A stretch of 64,000 nt of DNA from Streptomyces endophytica (GTDB lineage Bacteria; Actinomycetota; Actinomycetes; Streptomycetales; Streptomycetaceae), in the NCBI RefSeq assembly GCF_026153355.1, contig NZ_CP110636.1, forward strand, positions 6,386,001-6,450,000, written 5' to 3'. The translations under genes and the position numbers were made by a program. Within the stretch, counting starts at the first letter, position 1; the number at the start of each line of letters is the position of its first letter. Positions 33,852 to 42,742 of the stretch are shown here, piece after piece. Below the pieces are notes generated by a model, which searched no databases, had not been told where the DNA came from, and worked only from the letters and a program-made list of their open reading frames with translations.

Positions 33852-34726
33852 CCACGACATCTCTTACGCCCCAGGGCGCCGCGCGACGGGCCTGCGCGAT
33901 CTGGGGGCTTTCGGCGCGCGGCATCTCGCCCCTGCGCGCCCACGCCACCTCGGTCTTTCTCCTGCCTCACGCCGAAGCCGTCATCCGGGTCAGTCGGGAC
34001 GAACAGCGCACCTCGATTCAACGAGCCATCGACCTCACCCGCTGGCTGGCCAGCCAGGGACTTGAGGTCACCGAGCCACTCGCCGTATCGCAGCCCTTGG
34101 ACATTCGCAGATACGTGATCACCCTGTGGCGGCACTACCCGCAGCCCGATGGACCGCCCCCCGGCCCGGAACACCTTGGCCGTCTGCTCAGCCGCCTGCA
34201 CCGGCTCCCCGAGCCCCCCATCGAGCTGCCCGCCTATCGCCCCCATCTGGCTCTGCGTCCTGTCGTCGAGTCCAGCACTGCCCTTTCACCCAGCGATCGC
34301 GAATGGATACTCGGCCGCTCTGACGAACTTCTGGACGCCTACGCGCATCTCGACTTCCCCCTCGGTCAGGGATTGGTCCACGGTGACGCCTACCCGGGCA
34401 ACACTCTCTGGGACGGTTCCGCCGCCAGGCTCGGCGACTGGGACGAAGCAGCGATCGGGCCCCGAGAGACTGACCTCGCCAACACCTTCCAGGGCGTCCG
34501 CTTCGGCCGCACGCCCGCCCAACTGCGCGCCTTCTCGGACGCATACGGCTACGACCTCGCGGACTGGCAAGGGCTCTCGGTGCTCACCGAGCTGCGAGAC
34601 CTCCACACACTCGGCTCATTCATCCGCCGCGCCGACCAGGGCGACCGTGAGGCAGCTGTCCAGCTCGCCTTCCGACTGGACACTCTGAAAAGCGGCGACC
34701 GCACGAAGAGCTGGGCCATCCACTGA
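33848..34726 (+). CDS. Phosphotransferase (APH/choline-kinase family)
   Basis: 292 residues. The Brenner motif LVHGDAYPGNTLWD and DFG-like LGDWDEAAIGPRETDL are intact, with a helical C-terminus (FRLDTLKS). The start ATG overlaps the regulator stop (ATGA), so they are co-translated. Such regulator-kinase pairs are frequent in Streptomyces and may act as a resistance or inactivating enzyme under control of the regulator. Substrate unknown. Confidence 0.87.
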   Translation: MTTTSLTPQGAARRACAIWGLSARGISPLRAHATSVFLLPHAEAVIRVSRDEQRTSIQRAIDLTRWLASQGLEVTEPLAVSQPLDIRRYVITLWRHYPQPDGPPPGPEHLGRLLSRLHRLPEPPIELPAYRPHLALRPVVESSTALSPSDREWILGRSDELLDAYAHLDFPLGQGLVHGDAYPGNTLWDGSAARLGDWDEAAIGPRETDLANTFQGVRFGRTPAQLRAFSDAYGYDLADWQGLSVLTELRDLHTLGSFIRRADQGDREAAVQLAFRLDTLKSGDRTKSWAIH

Positions 34727-34729
34727 CCA

Positions 34730-34744
34730 CGCCCGACCCGGGCG
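34730..34744 (+). terminator. Short GC-rich hairpin after the kinase gene
   Basis: CGCCCG-ACC-CGGGCG followed by a G-rich then T/C stretch just past the stop at 34726. Weak as an intrinsic terminator because no U-tract follows. Confidence 0.35.
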
Positions 34745-34889
34745 GGGGGCTTCACTCACCCTTCTAGGCCCCCAGCCTGCGGCAACGATTCATTTCACGG
34801 CGGTCCCAGCGGGCATCTGACCAGGACCGCCGTTCATCGCCCGCAGTCAGGCCACCCGGGGCGCGGCGCGTAGGCCCGCACCCGCGGGG

Positions 34890-35285
34890 ATGGTTACACC
34901 ATCCTGCGACGTGGGTTCCGCGCTGCCAGCCCGCCAGGTACGAGTCTGGGGCCTCCTCGGTGGCCAGGTAGGTCACCTTGGCCAGGCCCTCCGCACACCA
35001 GTCGACCTGGCGCGTGGCCAAACCGTCGCTTTTCAGGACGCCGAAAACATGGTCCTCGGTCGCGTCCATGAGGCGCCGCTGGCGAGCCGCGAGCGGGGCA
35101 CTGTTCTGCGTCGCCTGTCGCCAGATTCTGCGTTTCCCGGAACTCCCGCAGGTCGGTGGGCCGTCCAGGCTGGGAGAGTTGGCGCACCCACTCCGGACGA
35201 ATGCGACACACGTCCGCCACGATCTCCTCGCACTCAACGTCCGCTGCGGTGAGCAGCCATATACCAGTGTCGCGAGGTCATCGCA
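34890..35285 (-). pseudogene. Decayed gene of unknown family
   Basis: Minus-strand text DTGIWLLTAADVECEEIVAD and ADVCRIRPEWVRQLSQPGRP runs in one frame to about 35100. It then becomes sensible in another frame (RLMDATEDHVFGVLKSDGLA, then VDWCAEGLAKVTYLATEEAP). No start is found in the first frame and no frame is open throughout. I do not recognise the family. It may be a remnant linked to insertion of the neighbouring STAND-like gene. Confidence 0.4.
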
Positions 35286-35373
35286 TCAATAATGCGGCAG
35301 CAGGCAGCTGATGGGCCCCGAGGACCCGCGCAGTGGTCAGGGCTATCCCGGTCACTGAGCTCCGGTTCCTCTA

Positions 35374-38300
35374 TTATCGGCGAGGCAGGACCACTCCATA
35401 CGTGGCCACAAGCGGCGTGGGCACAGGCGTCAGCAGAGACCACCACGGCTCTGACGTCTGGCCATCGGCGGTGAGGCCATAGCGCAGCAGGTGCTCCCAG
35501 TTAGGGTCCCATCGCTTACGGAGTTGCGCGAGGTGGTTCAACGCCTCTACATATCCCGCATCGGCAGCAGCGCGGTGAAGGCGGTAGGCGTCCCCCAACC
35601 TTCCTCTCGTGGCGCGTGCTTGAGCGAGCTCGGAGAAGACCTCCACATGGCCAGCATGGGCCGCTCTGCAGGCGAACTCTTCCGCCGCTTCACGGTCGCC
35701 CGCCTCCTCTTTCAGACGGGCCAACTCCCCCAGTGCCTGTGTCTTCCCCAGTTCGGCCGCAAGGCAGTACAGACGCTCCGCGTCCTGTGACTTTCCGGCC
35801 TCCTCCCGCATTTGGGCCAGTTGCGCGAGTAGCCGACCGCCTCCCGCCGAGGCCAGACGCTCGGCCCCTTCACTGTCACCGTTCTTCTCTCTCCGCAGAA
35901 CGAATTCGTTGAGCGCGAGGCTGTCGCCGGCTCGCGCCGCACGCAGCACGAGTCGTTCGGCACCGCTTTTGTCGTCGCCTTCTTCACGCAAACGGGCCAG
36001 CAGTACGAGGGCTCCTGTGTTGGCTGCGCGCTGAGCAGTGTCCGCCAACCGCTCGGCGGCGCGGCGGTCCCGGGCATTCTCACGCAGCCACACCAGCTCA
36101 AGCAGGGCGAAGGTGCTTCCCGCATCCGCGGCGCTGCAGGCCATGCGTTCAGCTTCTTCACAGGCTCCTGCCTCCTCTCGCAGCAGAGCCAGGTGAGCCA
36201 GCGCATCAGTGCTGCCCTGGTCAGCCGCGGTACGGTACAGCCGCAGCGCCGTCTCGATGTCTCCGGCTTTGTCTCGCAGGCGGGCCAATTCAGTCAGGGC
36301 GAGAGTGCTGCCCCTACTCGCTGCCGTACGAAGGAGTCTTTCCGCCCCGTCACTGTCTCCCGCCTTCTTCTTCAGACGAGCCAGCTCCAGCAAGGCGAAC
36401 TTGCTGCCCGAATCGGCCGCGAGGTCCAGAACGCGTTCCGCGCTCCTCATGTCGCCGGCCTGCTGTCTCATCCAGGCAAGCCTGACCGCCGGGCGGACGT
36501 TGCCATGCTCAACGGCCGCCCGCGCCAGGCGCTCGGCAGCATCACAGTCGCCAGACCTCTCCCGTATCCATACCAACAGGGACAGGGCGTAGGGACTGCC
36601 TGTTCGTTCGAGAGCCGAGAAGGCGAGTGCCTCTGCTCCTGCTCGGTCACCCGAGTCTTCGCTCGTCCGGGCCAGCCCGGCGAACGTTCTGATCTCCCCT
36701 ATAGCGGCGGCCTTCCGCATCAGGTCCTCTGCGCCCTGCTCGTTACCGGCCTCTTGCCGTAGCCGGGCCAGTCGGGTCAGGACGGTGGTGTCTCCCTGGC
36801 TGGCAGCCACGTGGGCCAGTTCCTCAGCTCCGTTCAGCTCCCCTGTGATCTCCCGAAGCCGGACAAGCTCCCATCGCACCAGGCCATCAGCCTTCCAAGC
36901 AGCCTCATACAGCCTCTTCGCCTTCGCGGCGTTTCCCGCACCTTCGAGGAGCCGGGCCAAGGCGGGCCGTACATGGGTGTTACCGCCGTCGAAAGCCTTC
37001 TGGTAAAGAGCCGCAGCAGCACGCAGGCGCCCTCGCGCCTCTGCCGCACGTGCCAGCGATGCACAGTCCTCGTGGCCGTGGCAGTGCCAGGCTGCAGCTT
37101 CCCAGAAGGAGGCTGGTGGGCACATCAGCCGGCGTTCAACGCGACCCTGCTGTTCGAGATAGTCGGCGAGCCGGTACACCGGCCCGTCGACGTCATTGCT
37201 CCTGCGCGGAATCCTCGTCAACGGCCCCGGGACGCCGTTGCACGGTGTGCCACAGAATGCCAATGCCTCGTCCACCCAGTCGTCCCCGGACCAGGCGAGT
37301 TCACGTTCGTTGAGGTAGCCCTCAGCGGCCGTCGCGAGGAGCGCACGGGATAGTGCGGGGCCGTGCCCGAGTCGCCGATAGTCCATGGCTGCATGGATGA
37401 GCGCCATCGCACCCGGTGGCGCACAACGGTATCGGGTCATGAGCTTCGGCACGCCGGCGAGAAACTGCGTGATCTCCCCGTCCGCGGCCCCGTCCAGAGC
37501 ACTGGCCAGTCGTGGGTCGCCGTCCGCCTTCTGGCGCGCCTGACGCATGTCGCTCTCGGTGAACGCCTTCGGTACCAGGATGTATTGGCCGATACCCGTC
37601 AAGAGCTTGCGCTGCTGTTCGAACCGGTCGTCAGCACCCGTGGCGGAGGGAGCTGTGAGAGGGTCCCAGAACCGCGGCCAAATGGTGGCGAGGACCAGCA
37701 GAGGACCCCGATGTCGGTCGAAGAGAGCCGTGCGCAGCCCTGCGGCGATACGCTCCCCGGTCTTCTCGTCCGGTGCAAGGAGGTAGTGCTGGGCTTCGTT
37801 GAGCCAGATCACGGTCCGTGGGCCAACCTCGGCGAGGTGGACGAGCGCGGCGTCGGGGCGCGTCGGATCGTAGGGGTGCCACACGCGCCATCCGTCGGGG
37901 AGTCGGCGCAACGCCTCCCAGCAAGCCCGGGTCTTCCCCGTCGATGACTCCCCAACCAACGTAACCAGGAGGCTTTCACCGCAGGACGCCCGATCCACGA
38001 GTTCGCTCAGCGCTCGGTCGTGATCCCGTTCAACGTATAGCGGCAACGTAGGCAGTGACTCCCGCCCGGGGACGGTGATGGCCTGGTGTACCTCAAGGGC
38101 AAACGGATCGAGATCTCTCACTGGGGTCCCCAGAGGCTGTGCAAGCTGGGCGGCGGCCCACATGCCCTTGACCCGGCTCTCCACCGCGCTTGCGTCCTTG
38201 CCCGCTGTGCGGGCCAGGAGCACGGCAACAGAGACAACGTCTTCCTGTCCCGCCAGCAGTTCCCGTGAGCCGATGATGCGGTGCACCGTGGCCTTTGAGG

Positions 38301-38487
38301 GACTGCCACGGAACGTGTCATCTTTCTCAATCTCAGCCGCTACGTGCTGCACCGGCGGTGTTCCCGCTTCCACGTAGAGCTGGTACACGTAGTCCTTCAA
38401 GTCACGCAGCGCCGCTGGGGTCACGCCCAGGGGCTGCGGAATGCGCCGCTGGCTTCCCTGCCGCGAACTACTCCTGTGACTGGTCAT
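35374..38487 (-). CDS. STAND-like NTPase with SEL1/TPR-type repeats
   Basis: 1037 residues, no membrane segments. Residues ~20-100 include an HTH-like helical segment (SKATVHRIIGSRELLAG). A P-loop ATPase follows, with Walker A LVGESSTGKTRACWEAL at about 200 and Walker B-like RTVIWLNEAQHYLL. A winged-helix-like region comes next, and from about residue 560 to 1000 there are a dozen repeats of ~37 residues with the consensus ARLREEAGD-GAERL-AA-G-ALELARL. This sensor-repeat plus NTPase design is that of STAND proteins, many of which guard against phage or regulate antibiotic production. ATG 38487 follows AAGGATG. No fused effector domain is obvious; the C-terminus is short and hydrophobic (WWSLLTPVPTPLVATYGVV). 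Confidence 0.8.
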   Translation of the reverse strand: MTSHRSSSRQGSQRRIPQPLGVTPAALRDLKDYVYQLYVEAGTPPVQHVAAEIEKDDTFRGSPSKATVHRIIGSRELLAGQEDVVSVAVLLARTAGKDASAVESRVKGMWAAAQLAQPLGTPVRDLDPFALEVHQAITVPGRESLPTLPLYVERDHDRALSELVDRASCGESLLVTLVGESSTGKTRACWEALRRLPDGWRVWHPYDPTRPDAALVHLAEVGPRTVIWLNEAQHYLLAPDEKTGERIAAGLRTALFDRHRGPLLVLATIWPRFWDPLTAPSATGADDRFEQQRKLLTGIGQYILVPKAFTESDMRQARQKADGDPRLASALDGAADGEITQFLAGVPKLMTRYRCAPPGAMALIHAAMDYRRLGHGPALSRALLATAAEGYLNERELAWSGDDWVDEALAFCGTPCNGVPGPLTRIPRRSNDVDGPVYRLADYLEQQGRVERRLMCPPASFWEAAAWHCHGHEDCASLARAAEARGRLRAAAALYQKAFDGGNTHVRPALARLLEGAGNAAKAKRLYEAAWKADGLVRWELVRLREITGELNGAEELAHVAASQGDTTVLTRLARLRQEAGNEQGAEDLMRKAAAIGEIRTFAGLARTSEDSGDRAGAEALAFSALERTGSPYALSLLVWIRERSGDCDAAERLARAAVEHGNVRPAVRLAWMRQQAGDMRSAERVLDLAADSGSKFALLELARLKKKAGDSDGAERLLRTAASRGSTLALTELARLRDKAGDIETALRLYRTAADQGSTDALAHLALLREEAGACEEAERMACSAADAGSTFALLELVWLRENARDRRAAERLADTAQRAANTGALVLLARLREEGDDKSGAERLVLRAARAGDSLALNEFVLRREKNGDSEGAERLASAGGGRLLAQLAQMREEAGKSQDAERLYCLAAELGKTQALGELARLKEEAGDREAAEEFACRAAHAGHVEVFSELAQARATRGRLGDAYRLHRAAADAGYVEALNHLAQLRKRWDPNWEHLLRYGLTADGQTSEPWWSLLTPVPTPLVATYGVVLPRR

Positions 38488-38746
38488 CGAGACATCCTTG
38501 CGTGTCGCAGCCGAAGCCACACACAAAGTGACGGAATGCATGAGGATTGCAAGGGGTTCGCCGTATACCAGCGACGGGTAAGCACCGTTTTCGGGCCAGG
38601 GTGTCTCACCAGCCGTCTGCCGCAGGCAAGATCCGAGGCAGAGCAAGCTGGGACGACAGGGGCCCACGGCAGCGCACCGAGAGCGGTCACGCCGCACAGT
38701 CGGGTGAGCGTCGGGGCATGCGCTGTGGCATTTCGAGATCGTGCAC

Positions 38747-38869
38747 TCAAGACAGCAGCATCCTCAACGCCTCGCTGGTGACCGCTCCGGCGATGGCGGA
38801 GACAAGGCTGCCCACGATGATTCCCATCAGGCTCAGCCACTCACGACGGCTCATCGGCCGTCTGGCCAT
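38747..38869 (-). CDS. 40-residue single-TM peptide
   Basis: GGGGAGAG stands five bases before the ATG at 38869. The frame gives MARRPMSRREWLSLMG, then a hydrophobic helix (IIVGSLVSAIAGAVTS), then EALRMLLS and TGA. The basic N-terminus and single helix are typical of small membrane peptides and type I toxin-like or holin-like proteins. It lies 259 bases upstream of the STAND-like gene on the same strand. The strong binding site and clean architecture support it; function unknown. Confidence 0.6.
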   Translation of the reverse strand: MARRPMSRREWLSLMGIIVGSLVSAIAGAVTSEALRMLLS

Positions 38870-39273
38870 GACAACTCTCCCCTCTGCGTATGTCCGACCG
38901 GTAAATGGCCGGCTCCCCTGTCACCTTCCCCGAAGACATCGCGCCCTGGATGAGTTGAGACGAGTCGACACAGGCCGAAGCAACTGGGGCTGTCTGGGCT
39001 GATCGCCATGGCGGGCTGGATCGCTGGTGAGAACGAGCAGTTCGAGGGGATCACAGATGCGCGGAAGGCGTCTCGCCTCGGCCCGCCAGCAGGCCGAGGC
39101 AACGTGGCAACGTCTCGGTCTGCGAGGCGGGCGCCGTCGGGGTCATGGGGGACATCAGGGCACGCTGCAGCGCTCCCTTCACTTCGGTAAGCAGCAGCCC
39201 CGAGAACGCCGCGCGCGCCAGGATGTTCTTCGGTCAGGTCACCTTGACCGACGAGTCGGCCTATACGTCGCTC
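38870..39273. other. Intergenic region, no supported gene
   Basis: Left of it the small peptide gene reads away; right of it the minus-strand oxidoreductase ends at 39274. Only low-quality protein-like fragments are seen (ASARQQAEATWQRLGL around 39078-39125; SSSPENAARARMFFGQV around 39187-39237), perhaps debris of lost genes. Confidence 0.35.
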
Positions 39274-40289
39274 TCAGTGCCGCAGAGCAGGGATGACACT
39301 CGACCCGTACCCGTCGATAAGCTCCTCCCGGGCGTCATGCATGGCGTACACCGCGAACTGGTCGACGCCCAATGCCTGCAACGTCCTCAGCTTGTCGAGG
39401 TGTTGTTCTTCGGTGCCGATGACGCAGAAGCGGTCGATGATCTCGTCGGGTACGAAGGCAGTATCAGGATTGCCGGCGCGACCGTGATGGGCGTAGTCGT
39501 AGCCCTCTCGTTCCTTGATGTAAGCGGTGAGGGCCTCGGGGACGGCGTCGGAGTGCTCGCCGTATTTGGCGACGAGGTCCGCGACGTGGTTGCCGACCAT
39601 GCCGCCGAACCAGCGGCACTGCTCACGCGCGTGCGCAAGCGCGGCGGGCGAGGTGTCATCGGTGAGGTAAGCAGGTGCGGCTACACAAATCGTCACCGAG
39701 GACGGGTCGCGGCCGGCGGCAGCCGCCGCATCCCGTACGGCCTTCACCATCCACTCCGTCAGATACGGGTCGGCCAGCTGGAGGATGAAGCCGTCGGCTT
39801 GCCGGCCGGCCAGGGCCAGCGCCTTCGGGCCGTACGCCGCCATCCATACGGGAAGACGCCCGTCGCGTACCCAGGGGATCCGCAGGGCCCGCCCGTCCAC
39901 CTCGGCCTCGCGGCCCTCCGCCAGATCACGGATGACGTGGATGGCCTCGCCGACCGTGGCCAGCGTGTTCGGCTTCCGTCCGGCAACCCGCATCGCCGAG
40001 TCGCCCCGGCCAATGCCGCACACAGTGCGGTTGCCGAACATGTCGTTGAGCGTCGCGAAGGTCGACGCGGTCACCTCCCACGTGCGCGTCCCGGGTTCGT
40101 CACCATCGGCCCGACCGTCAAGGCCGTCGTGTGCTCCAGAATTTGGCTGTAGATGACGAAGGGCTCCTGCCAGAGCACTGCCGAGTCGAAGGTCCAGCCG
40201 TAGCGAAAGCCGTTTCTCTCCGCGCGTCGCATCAGGTCGACGACCGTCGACGCGGGTGGGTCCGTCTGCAGAACCAGTCCGAAATCCAC
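39274..40289 (-). pseudogene. LLM-class F420-dependent oxidoreductase, frameshifted
   Basis: The GTG at 40289 (GGAGG six bases before) starts MDFGLVLQTDPPASTVVDLM and continues to VGPMVTNPG. One base is missing near 40090: the next frame reads TRTWEVTASTFATLND and is open to 39274, giving about 338 residues, normal for the TIGR03842-like group of luciferase-fold F420 enzymes. CGIGRGDSAMRVAG and MAAYGPKALALAGR are typical LLM motifs. It directly follows hydA (9 bases), and this pairing with dihydropyrimidinase is frequent in Streptomyces. It suggests a role in reduction of the pyrimidine ring or of a hydantoin precursor. May be an assembly indel. Confidence 0.85.
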
Positions 40290-40298
40290 GGTGGCCTC

Positions 40299-41690
40299 CT
40301 AGTTCAGGTACTGGCAGGTGGCGCGCGGCATGTACTGGCCATGGCCGGCACGCCCAACGAACTCCCGCTGGTCGATGACGAGTTCGCCCCGTGACAGGAC
40401 CGTTTCCACTCGCCCCGTGACGCGCTTGCCCTCATACGCCGAGTAGTCGACGTTCATGTGGTGCGTCGCCGACGACATGACCTGCTCGGCGGTCGGGTCG
40501 TAGATGACCACGTCCCCGTCCGCGCCCGGCGCGATCGTGCCCTTCTTGCCGTACAGCCCGAACATGCGGGCCGGGCTGGCGCACGCGATCTCGATCCAGC
40601 GGCGGCGGCTGATGTTCCCGTCCACGACCGCCTGGTGGAGCAGATCCATACGGTTCTCCACTCCGGGCAGACCGTTGGGGATCTTGGAGAAGTCGTCGCG
40701 CCCCAGCTCCTTTTGGCCCGCGAAACAGAACGGGCAGTGGTCGGTGGAGACCACTTGGAGGTCGTTGGTGCGCAGGGCTCGCCACAGAGCGGCCTGGTGC
40801 TCACGTGGCCGCAAAGGCGTGCTACACACGTACTTCGCACCCTCGAAGTCGGGCTCGGCCAGGTTGTCGGTGGACAGGTACAGGTACTGCGGGCAGGTCT
40901 CCCCGAAGACCGGCAGCCCCATATCCCTGGCCGCCGTCAGCTCCGCGACAGCCTCCTGAGCCGCCACATGCACCACATACAGCGGGGAACCCGCTACCCG
41001 GGCGAGCTGGATCGTTCGGTGCGTCGCCTCCGCCTCCAGCAACGCCCTGCGCACCTCACCGTGGTACCGCGGCTCCGTCTCGCCCCGCTCCAGTGCCTGG
41101 CGCACCAGCACGTCGATCGCGATGCCGTTCTCCGCGTGCATCATGATCAGTCCACCGTTGTCCGCGGCCTGCTGCATCGCCCGCAGAATCTGCCCGTCGT
41201 CGCTGTAGAAAACTCCCGGGTACGCGGTGAAGAGCTTGAACGAGCTCACTCCTTCACCTACGAGCCCGTCCATCTCCCTCAACGTTGATTCGTTCACGTC
41301 GGAGAGAATCATGTGGAAGCCGTAGTCGATCGCGCACTGGGCATCGGCCTTCGCGTGCCAGACATCCAGCCCCTGCCGCAGTGACTGGCCGACCGACTGG
41401 ATCGCGAAGTCGATGATCGTGGTGGTGCCGCCCCACGCGGCCGCCCGCGTCCCCGATTCGAACGTATCGGAAGCGGTCGTGCCGCCGAACGGCATCTGCA
41501 TGTGCGTGTGGGCGTCGACCCCACCCGGAATGACGTACTTGCCGGAAGCATCGATGACCCGCTCGGCGGTCCACTCCTGCGTTCCGGTGGAAGCCACGGC
41601 CACGATGCGAGTGTCTTCGATCAAGACATCCGCGTGGATCTCTTCGGCGGACGTGATGACGAGGCCACCGGTGATCAGAGTGCGGGTCAT
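40299..41690 (-). CDS. hydA: Dihydropyrimidinase/D-hydantoinase
   Basis: 463 residues, full length for the cyclic amidohydrolase family. The metal site has GGVDAHTHMQMPFGG, the bridging carbamylated Lys lies in VSSFKLFTAYPG, and HAENG, YVVHV and STDHCPF give the remaining ligands. It hydrolyses 5,6-dihydrouracil/thymine to N-carbamoyl-beta-alanine derivatives, the second step of reductive pyrimidine degradation. The beta-ureidopropionase (45412) and an omega-aminotransferase (44114) for the next steps are nearby. ATG 41690 has GGGAGG eight bases upstream. A truncated second copy lies just upstream (41968-42438). Confidence 0.95.
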   Translation of the reverse strand: MTRTLITGGLVITSAEEIHADVLIEDTRIVAVASTGTQEWTAERVIDASGKYVIPGGVDAHTHMQMPFGGTTASDTFESGTRAAAWGGTTTIIDFAIQSVGQSLRQGLDVWHAKADAQCAIDYGFHMILSDVNESTLREMDGLVGEGVSSFKLFTAYPGVFYSDDGQILRAMQQAADNGGLIMMHAENGIAIDVLVRQALERGETEPRYHGEVRRALLEAEATHRTIQLARVAGSPLYVVHVAAQEAVAELTAARDMGLPVFGETCPQYLYLSTDNLAEPDFEGAKYVCSTPLRPREHQAALWRALRTNDLQVVSTDHCPFCFAGQKELGRDDFSKIPNGLPGVENRMDLLHQAVVDGNISRRRWIEIACASPARMFGLYGKKGTIAPGADGDVVIYDPTAEQVMSSATHHMNVDYSAYEGKRVTGRVETVLSRGELVIDQREFVGRAGHGQYMPRATCQYLN

Positions 41691-41967
41691 CTTTCGCGCC
41701 TCCCTGCGCTCACCGGGCACTTCCGTGATCCCGGTGCGGTCGTCGAGTCGAACCTGGCCCTACGCGCCCGGAGCTGGCGGCGCAGTAGGGGCAGTAGGGG
41801 TGAGGGAGCCGGTCGTGATACCCCGGTCTCGTAGGTGCGAGTCGGTGTCTGCACGCCTCACCGCCGTATCAGCCGCGCCCGCCGGCCGCTCCCCCGACAC
41901 CTCCCGCGTCACCGGACGGGCTGAGTCGGTCGTCAGAACATCGCCGGTCACCTTGGCCAACGTGATT

Positions 41968-42438
41968 CTTGAAGGAGGTCACGCCCTCGGCCACCAGGAG
42001 GTCCATCTCCTTGAGGGTGTGCTCGTTGACGTCCGAGAGGATCATGTGGAACGCGTAGTCGATGGCGCACTGGGCATCGGACTTGGCGTGCCAGGTGTCC
42101 AGACCGGCGCGGAGCGAGGCGCCGCGGGACTGGACGGCGAAGTCGACGATGGTGGTGGTGCCGCCCCAGGCCGCCGCGCGGGTGCCGGTCTCGAAGGTGT
42201 CGGAGGAGGCCGTCCCGCCGAACGGGAAGTCCAGATGGGTGTGGGCGTCGACACCGCCCGGGATGACGTACTTGCCGGTGGCGTCGAGCGTGCGGTCGAC
42301 GGCCGTCCAGCTGTCGGCGGTCGAACTGCCGTGGGCGGCGAGGGCGGCGATCCGCCCGTCCTCCACCAGGACATCGGCGTGGATCTCATCGGCGGCGGTG
42401 ATCACCAGTCCGCCCCGGACGACCGTACGGCTCACCAT
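41968..42438 (-). pseudogene. Truncated second dihydropyrimidinase gene
   Basis: ATG 42438 with GGGAG starts MVSRTVVRGGLVITAADEIH and keeps good hydantoinase sequence, including GGVDAHTHLDFPFGG and MILSDVNEHTLKEMD. The similarity stops exactly after EGVTSFK at 41968, which is the bridging Lys of the active site. The frame then runs on through unrelated sequence to 41869. It is therefore the N-terminal third of a hydA. Roughly 75% of its residues agree with the intact neighbour by eye, so it is a paralogue or homologue rather than a recent exact duplicate. Confidence 0.9.
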
Positions 42439-42742
42439 GTCAGCTCCCTGCCCGTCTACCCGTGCCTGCCTGACGCCATGTCATGACCGGTCTACACCCG
42501 TAGATTCCGCTCGAGAAGGAGACACCGTAGAAGCATGTCACCATCCGTGGCAATACCGTGACGCTCGATCAGCGCGCCGGGCGCGTGTTGCGCGGGCGAT
42601 CAGCCGGTCGGTTCACCACGGGCCGCGGCGGTCCCGGAGGGGTGCGGGAGTGGCGCGATGGGCAGGTATCCGCCGACTGCGGCGGGCAATCCTCGCGAGC
42701 GGCACGACCTCATGGCGGACGACACAGAGAGGGCGGCAGGTC

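Noticed and set aside
38530..38745. N-terminal extension of the STAND-like gene to about 38697
   Set aside because: The ATG at 38487 has a good ribosome binding site and begins the plausible protein; upstream residues look non-coding.
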